Shown here: in pieces, positions 58,879-64,000 of the stretch
Layout of the letters: every line of letters starts with the position of its first letter
Numbering within the stretch: the stretch's first letter is position 1
From: Ceraceosorus guamensis
Lineage: Eukaryota; Basidiomycota; Exobasidiomycetes; Ceraceosorales; Ceraceosoraceae
DNA length: 64,000 nt
Assembly: GCF_003144195.1 (NCBI RefSeq)
Contig: NW_020290001.1
Span: 486,717 to 550,716 of the forward strand
Direction of reading: 5' to 3'
Translations under genes and position numbers: made by a program
The notes under the pieces: generated by a model
What the model was told of the DNA's origin: nothing
The model's database searches: none
Seen by the model: only the letters and a program-made list of their open reading frames with translations

Positions 58879-60130
58879 ATGCCAATCGCAGCAGAAGTCT
58901 CACTGGACGAAGTGCGACGCCACGTCGATGCCATCTTCGAGCTTGCTCAGGAGCAAGACGATCGACAGCGCATGATCTTTGCACCGCGCGGCTCCCCATC
59001 CCCCTCCCCCACGCCTGCTCCGACATTGTCGTGCTGTGAGGTGTCTCGCACTCCTGACGCATCGGAGGCGAAGGAGTTTGGTAATGCGAATGGACCTTTA
59101 GTCGGATGCCACCCTGCGCCAGGCGCATCGGCTTGTAACGCTAAAACGGAGAACGGCAGCCAGACGCAGCGTCAGACACCAGCCGGCATGAGAGGCTATG
59201 TCGATACTCGAAAACTCAGGTAAGTTCTCTGGTCGAACTCGCAGAGCTCCACTCATCGCCTCTCTCTCCTCGCAGAGCTTTCCTCAGACGAAATGAGTTG
59301 AGGGCAGAATACATTGGCGTTCGGTGAGGAGTTCTGGTAGGCGCCTTGCGTTGGTTGGTACGCTAAAGGACGTGGGCGTCTGTAGATATTCCGCAGCAGA
59401 AGTCGGGAGCGTCGACGCCCGTCGCGTGAACCGCGCTTATATGAGGCGTTGCATTCACCGCTTGGCAGCTCAACTCGCCGAGGATCACTCTGGCGCAGCC
59501 GATGCACGAAAGGTAGGTCTCTCAAAGTGCGATGTTGGTTGGGGGCAGATCGGTAAATGATGGCGGCGCACTGAACCTTCTTAACCTCGTCCCTCGAGGA
59601 TAGGAGAAAGCAGCGACAGGGGACGAGATTGCGGTGGAGGAGGTCGATCTACTCGATCCGCAAGAAATTTGGCACAAGCGCTGCGGAAACGTCAGCTTGA
59701 CGTGTTGGCACTACGGAGAGGATGGGCCTGTTGCGCAGCTTACGCATGTCGAGCGCGGTGAGTGTGCGCAAGAGACGTGCGTGCATGTCCAAGGCTTTCA
59801 AACCTTTACATGGCGTCGCGGCGCCTGCTTAGCCAGCTTCGCGATGTTCGAGATGGAAGTCATGGCCAATGGATGGAGCCTTCGCTTATCTGTGAGACGC
59901 CGTTGGGAATCTATTGCAGCCGCATCAAGCGCTGACGTCGTGTGATTCTGCAGGGCCCCGCCATGGAACATTGTCGTTTGACCATTCAAAGACCAGATGG
60001 CAGAGAAGGTATGTCGACATTGCGAAGCGAGCGAGCGTCTGCCCGAGCGAGTCCAGCTTCTGACACGGCAAGTCGGTGACAACTTCATGTGCACGCAGAA
60101 TATCTCGAGCAAGACGCAGTAGAGGGCTGA
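58879..60130 (+). CDS. Unrecognised conserved-looking protein
   Basis: Seven exons by splice signals and frame: 58879-59219, 59276-59323, 59386-59512, 59604-59757, 59833-59891, 59954-60008, 60099-60130; 271 residues. I do not recognise the family. An N-terminal helix (VSLDEVRRHVDAIFELAQEQ) is followed by a Pro/Ser-rich linker and then by a folded-looking C-terminal half: RKLRAFLRRNELRAEYIGVR, NRAYMRRCIHRLAAQLAEDH, EEVDLLDPQEIWHKRCGNV, SLTCWHYGEDGPVAQLTHVE, FAMFEMEVMANGWSLRLSG. The protein ends EYLEQDAVEG. No signal peptide or membrane segment is seen. An alternative model that skips exon 5 shifts the frame and gives a less coherent tail. All six introns have GT-AG ends and lengths of 56-91 bp. 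Function unknown. Confidence 0.7.
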
Positions 60131-60341
60131 AGCTTGTCGATGCTTTTGGCTATCGCTCATGGCTTGCGCGAGGTGCTAACATGCCAGCGCTTAAATTGAC
60201 CGATCTTCGATCATTACATCCAGTGTTTCTGCAATGTGAGCGTCTTGCCCGCGTCTTGCACTGACATTGGCTGTATAGCCCCATTTTGAAGAAGCATCGA
60301 TATGAGCAAGCAGTCTTCAGAAGCAGCGCGTAGCTGTCAGA

Positions 60342-61157
60342 TTAGACGACCTGGACATCCTTGTTCTCCTTCCACACACCCGGCGGCGTGACTTGGTCGG
60401 AATCCAAACTAGCTCCGTACACTTCCCTCTTCCAGACCTGCACATCCTTCTTTACTTGCTCCAATGCCCACTCTGCAACCTCAAAGGCGCGTCTCCTATG
60501 CGGCGCGGAAGCACAAACAAGGATGCTCGGCTCTCCCACGGGTACGTGACCCAATCTATGAGCTATAAAGATGCGCGTAACCTGCTGCGATGCTGGGATG
60601 GGCTGGTCGGGAGCTTGTGTGCGGCTAGTGGATGCGAGAGAGCGGGAGGAAGAAGAGTTCGTGAGAGGAGCGGGAGGCGGCCATTCCATGCTGCGTGAGC
60701 GTCGAAGAATGCTCTCGAGCGTCTTGATGGCAAGCTTGCTGTACGCTTCGTACTCGAGTCGAAGGACTCGTTTGCCTATGGATGTGGAGGAAGGATCAAG
60801 TAGCTATCTCCCACGTCAGATCACGCGTGCGCTCCAATGAACACCTTCATGACTACCGTGTCTTCCTTCTCGGTGGCTTCTGATCACCTCGCACTTGTGC
60901 AGCGGCAGCCGGCATTCGTGAACGTGCGCCTGCTCGAGATGAACCAGCTCACCTTGAAAAGTATCGCGCGTGGTGCCTACAAAGAGCACCGTGCCACCAG
61001 CAGAGGCATCCCTCACATGTCGCAGTGCTGCAGACTCGTCCAACGCATCGTACGTCAGCTCCGCAACGTCGTTCGTGTCTTGCAGAGCGATCTTCACTGG
61101 CGTACAGTGCGACGTCGGCTCGGGAGAGGCAGCAGGACTCGTGTACGTGGGAAGCAT
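60342..61157 (-). CDS. Molybdopterin synthase catalytic (large) subunit, MoaE/MOCS2B
   Basis: With the small subunit MoaD it converts precursor Z (cPMP) to molybdopterin in molybdenum cofactor synthesis, in the cytosol. Two exons, 61157-60953 and 60775-60342; 212 residues from the ATG at 61157. Family landmarks: [29 protein letters not shown] across the intron join, SKLAIKTLESI, IFIAHRLGHVPVGEPSILV, SAPHRRRAFEVAEWALEQVKK and VWKREVYG with the conserved lysine. A Ser/Arg-rich insert of about 40 residues sits before the IAHRLG strand. The frame stays open for 136 more codons upstream to 61565, including a poly-Ser run coded by the GAT/ATC repeat; I prefer 61157 because homologs start near it. 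The 177-bp intron is longer than most here. Mo cofactor serves enzymes such as nitrate reductase. Confidence 0.9.
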
Positions 61158-61395
61158 GTTTTGCGCTTCGTGTCCCTCTCCTCGTCTTGCGATGAGCGCC
61201 GATGCTTGTCGAGCAGTCAATCTTCGAGCCTGTAAGTGGGTGACGAGAAGCTTGGGTGGGGGAGTACATGCGGACGTGCAAGTCTTGCAGAGACCTTCGG
61301 CTGTAGTCGTGGCCGGTTTGCAGTCGTGAGTGCGATATCGAGCGGGACACGATGTCGCGTCTACTGCTGTTGACGCTGCTGCTGCCGCTGCTGAC

Positions 61396-61432
<37 letters not shown>

Positions 61433-61780
61433 CTGCCGCCTGCTGCTGCAAGCGTCGACCCAAAGGAGTCGGCTTCAGACGCGTACAGCAGGAACAGGTA
61501 TGCCTTCCCCTGCCATGCATGCCCGCACGCGCCTCTGCGTCTTCCATCACCTCCACATGCAACACCCACGCTCAGCGCTGCATCAAACCAACCCACACAC
61601 CACACCCTCCCTTAAAAAGCACATCTTCTTTGACAGCTTCACACACTCACGTCACATTCGCTGATTCAACCCCACCGGTCGCTGTCATTGTCCGTCCGGA
61701 TAGTCTTGCGTAGCAAGCGAGCCGTCTTTGGCGATCGAACTTTCTTGGCCGAGTCTCGATCTGGCCGAGGTGTCGCCACG
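61158..61780. promoter_or_regulatory. Divergent region between MoaE and PITH genes
   Basis: The 623 bp between the two chosen start codons hold a (GAT)12 microsatellite and GCTGCT-rich flanks. The part from about 61560 to 61780 is pyrimidine-rich with several TCACA strings and is the likely promoter for both genes. If MoaE starts at 61565, the promoter shrinks to about 215 bp. Confidence 0.4.
61395..61430 (+). repeat. (GAT)12 microsatellite
   Basis: Twelve GAT units between the divergent MoaE and PITH genes. Read on the minus strand in the MoaE frame it would code poly-Ser. Confidence 0.95.
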
Positions 61781-62771
61781 ATGCCGCATGGACACGATCA
61801 CGGGCATGGGCATGGGCACGCTTGCGGTTGCGAGCACGATGACGATGATCATCTAAAGCAAGGAGAGGTGAGCAGAGTGAAGGTCCATCATGCTATCAGG
61901 ACAGATTTCAACTGACTCGACGAAGCTGATGCGCTACGCCCCTGCCACGCACCAAAGGGTCAACAAGATTCGCTCTTTCTCTCCATCGACATTCCCCGCG
62001 TGACGTGCCTCAACGAAGCTCGCCCGTCATCTTGTCAGCGGATCTTCAAGCCATGGGATAAGAGGAACGAAGAGTCCTTGGAGAGTTGTCTTGAGAGCGA
62101 TGCGGATGACCAGATCTTGCTGCGCATCCCCTTCACTTCTAGCGTCAAACTCAGAGCTCTTTTGCTCAAAGCTGGACCGGCAGGTCAGACGCCTGGTGAG
62201 TAGCTGCTTTGCAAGGGGCCCGAACAAAGAGCGAGCTTGCAGCCCAAGTAGAAGCGACACGAGTGCGTCGCTATGGCTGCCTTGCGTGACGGCGAGCTTG
62301 CCAAGAGGCCGCGCTGACAGTGTCTGGCCCGTCTGGGCTCCCCGACGCACAGCCAAGCTGCACTTGTATTCCAACGCACCCGCCACCCTGGACTTCGACG
62401 ATGCCAATGCAGGAGTGCCCAAGCCGACGCAGAGCATCGAAAGTGTAGCCTTAGCTCGAGACGTTGTCGAGGTGGGTAGTTCATCCGCTTTTCACGCATC
62501 CACCTTTCCTCCTCTGACTTTCGTCCGCGCTCTTCTTGCACGCGACGCACAGTATCCCCTCAGAGCACCAAAGTTTCCTGCAGTTTCGGAGCTTTTGATC
62601 TTTATCCCTGCCGGCTCGGGAGACGAGACGGTGCGCATCGACTACATTGGATTCCGAGGAGAGTCTCTCGGACCACGTGGAGAAGCTCCTACGAACATAG
62701 TCTACGAGTCTGCCCCACAGGTCAAGGATCACGCCAAGGCTGGTACGGAGAATACCAATAGGCTCGGGTGA
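61781..62771 (+). CDS. PITH-domain protein (PITHD1-like)
   Basis: Four exons: 61781-61867, 61958-62195, 62353-62471, 62553-62771; 220 residues. The PITH domain is a beta-sandwich found in TXNL1 and PITHD1 and linked to the proteasome. Here no thioredoxin domain precedes it, so it is the PITHD1 form. Landmarks: DSLFLSIDIPRVTCLNEAR, CQRIFKPWDKR, LLRIPFTSSVKLRALLLKAG, AKLHLYSNAPATLDFDDA, YPLRAPKFPAVSELLIFIP, TVRIDYIGFRGES. The N-terminus is His-rich (HGHDHGHGHGHACGCEH), as also seen in animal PITHD1, and may bind metal. Frame is kept over all three introns. Convergent with TDP1, whose stop is 190 bp away. Confidence 0.92.
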
Positions 62772-62961
62772 CGTGACATCAAAGCTTGGAGCGTACCGCG
62801 CAGCGCGCATTTTGTACCAACATTACACGTCTCCGCTCTCAATGAAGTCATCGATTGGTGTGATCAAGCTTCAATGAAGAAGGGAGCGAGTGCGGAGGAA
62901 TGTGATATGGTACAGAGAGATGAGAGACGACAGAAATGTCGAGCAGATCATTCGTCGGTCG

Positions 62962-64000
62962 TCAAGGACCAACGCCAAACTTTTGCTGGTCCCACACTTT
63001 GTCGGCAGGCCCATAAGGCTTTGGCTTGTGGTGGAAAGCGAGCGCGTCTCGTGCAAAACTTGGATGATCAGCGCTCAAGTCCTTGCGCGAAATTGGAAAA
63101 ACAATTCCCAGCTCGTGATTCAGCAGGCCAGTCATCTGCGATTTGCGAGCTTTTTGTCAGCAAACAATCTTAGTGACGAGGCGAAGCAACGAGAGGTGCG
63201 CACCGTTGGGTTAGCAGCGTCTTTCGGCTTGCTAATGTGACCCCAGGCTGCAGCTGTCAAGTTCGCACTACCCATGTACAGCCAGCCGACGAATTCTGCC
63301 TTCCTCCTCTTCTCTAGCACTCGCTGTTTGGCTTGCTCTCGTGCTGATTCTGCATCAAGTGGCATGCAAACAGCCTCTGAGCCCGTGGAGGCGCTGCTGC
63401 TACCACCCAGGGTGCGACCTGCTGAGGACCAACTTGATGACGCACTTTGTCCTTTGCGTGACGGTGATGGAGAAGGTTCCCAAGTAACCCCAGGCTGAAG
63501 GGCAAAGATGATCTTCAAATGCATGAGCATTGTGCCCCGCTGACTGGCAGGCTGATGCATCACCTGTCGATTCCTGAAACAACATCGCAACGATACTGAT
63601 GCTCTGTCAGCGTCAATTTGAATCTTGACTCGAAATATTACGACAGACCCACTTGTCAATCTCGGCCGTCTTGGCAAAGAATGTTCCGGCCGATGATCTT
63701 CCTCCAGGAGCCTCATCTACTTGAGCGAGAGTGGGAAACTGAATGCGGACCGGAGGCCAATCACCAAAATCCACAACTTCTTCAGTGTCGTAGTCTTCTG
63801 GGACCGCTGCTGAGCTCAGAGCAGCTTTATGTGCTCCTTTTGCTTGGCTTGTGCCAGCTGGCAGAGGCACTAGTCGGCCAAGACCCGATGCAATCAAGTG
63901 CAGGTGATGTAGCCACAAGACGTTGCTACGTCCACCCAACGAAGAGCCCTAACGGGATAAGATCTGCGTGAGCGCTTTGGCAAAATTGAGCGAATCGTCC
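62962..64000 (-). CDS. TDP1: Tyrosyl-DNA phosphodiesterase TDP1, 3' part (cut by window edge)
   Basis: Nuclear DNA-repair enzyme of the phospholipase D superfamily that removes stalled topoisomerase I and other 3' blocks. Coding exons seen in reading order: 63948-63653, 63573-63204 and 63135-62962; the 5' exons lie past the right edge, and 63949-64000 is intron. The second catalytic motif is visible as MHLKIIFAL followed by YMGSANLTAAAWG (the H-x-K ... GSxN pattern). The first HKN motif would be in the missing part. The C-terminal strand NHELGIVFPIS and a short tail end at FGVGP. A Ser/Ala-rich insert (about 63380-63470) separates the HxK and GSxN parts and is longer than I remember in yeast or human. 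Joins read EIDK|NRQVMHQ and NPT|MTGLLNHE. Confidence 0.87.

Noticed and set aside
59758-59953. Single 196-bp intron in the gene at 58879-60130
   Set aside because: An internal exon (59833-59891) gives two introns of normal length and a more coherent protein; the single-intron model shifts frame and ends in an Arg-rich tail.
1-64000. CRISPR arrays, transposon ends, LTR-type or virus-like elements
   Set aside because: I looked for spaced direct repeats, long terminal or inverted repeats, and reverse transcriptase, integrase, transposase or capsid motifs in the translated frames and saw none.

Overview
The window is nuclear DNA from a fungus, most likely a basidiomycete of the smut lineage (Ustilaginomycotina). 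The reasons are moderate-to-high GC, genes cut by many short introns (about 50-180 bp) with GTGAGT/GTAAGT-type donors, large Ser/Pro-rich proteins, and intergenic DNA dotted with a short motif (AATCACGA and its complement TCGTGATT) that I remember from smut genomes. The genus cannot be fixed by eye. I see no transposon, virus-like element, CRISPR array, rRNA or tRNA.

Layout. 375-1280 (+) is a HIT-domain protein, convergent with PIK1, a phosphatidylinositol 4-kinase (1382-5421, -). PIK1 is divergent from TRA1 (6034-18505, +), the giant SAGA/NuA4 pseudokinase of about 3970 residues. A 2.2-kb gene-free stretch with inverted CAG/CTG arrays follows. Then come an aldo-keto reductase (20692-22436, +) and a class I/II PLP aminotransferase (23492-25313, +). 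A 5.6-kb gene-free block leads to a large Ecl1-like zinc-motif protein (30969-34928, +). Next are a nickel/cobalt transporter (35823-37724, +), convergent with a secreted protein of the so-called macrofage activating glycoprotein family (37934-39329, -), and, after 3.6 kb without genes, an Ark/Prk-type (NAK family) kinase (42948-47096, +).

The right part holds an unrecognised two-TM protein (48929-50178, +), a DUF1275 membrane protein (50550-51969, -), a probable decayed dehydrogenase fragment near 53.5-53.85 kb, an unrecognised Ser-rich protein (54041-54961, -), another unrecognised gene (58879-60130, +), the large subunit of molybdopterin synthase (60342-61157, -), a PITH-domain protein (61781-62771, +), and the 3' part of tyrosyl-DNA phosphodiesterase TDP1 (62962 to beyond 64000, -).

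These are mostly unrelated housekeeping genes, not one pathway. Two serve metal cofactors (nickel import, molybdenum cofactor) and two carry His/Cys-rich presumptive metal-binding segments, but they are not arranged as a cluster. The most unusual features are very small exons (a candidate 2-nt exon and exons of 6, 7 and 8 nt), the split zinc motif of the Ecl1-like protein, the dispersed GATTCGT motif, and several hairpin-forming repeats in gene-free DNA. All exon boundaries were read by hand from splice signals, frame continuity and remembered family sequences; none is backed by transcript data.
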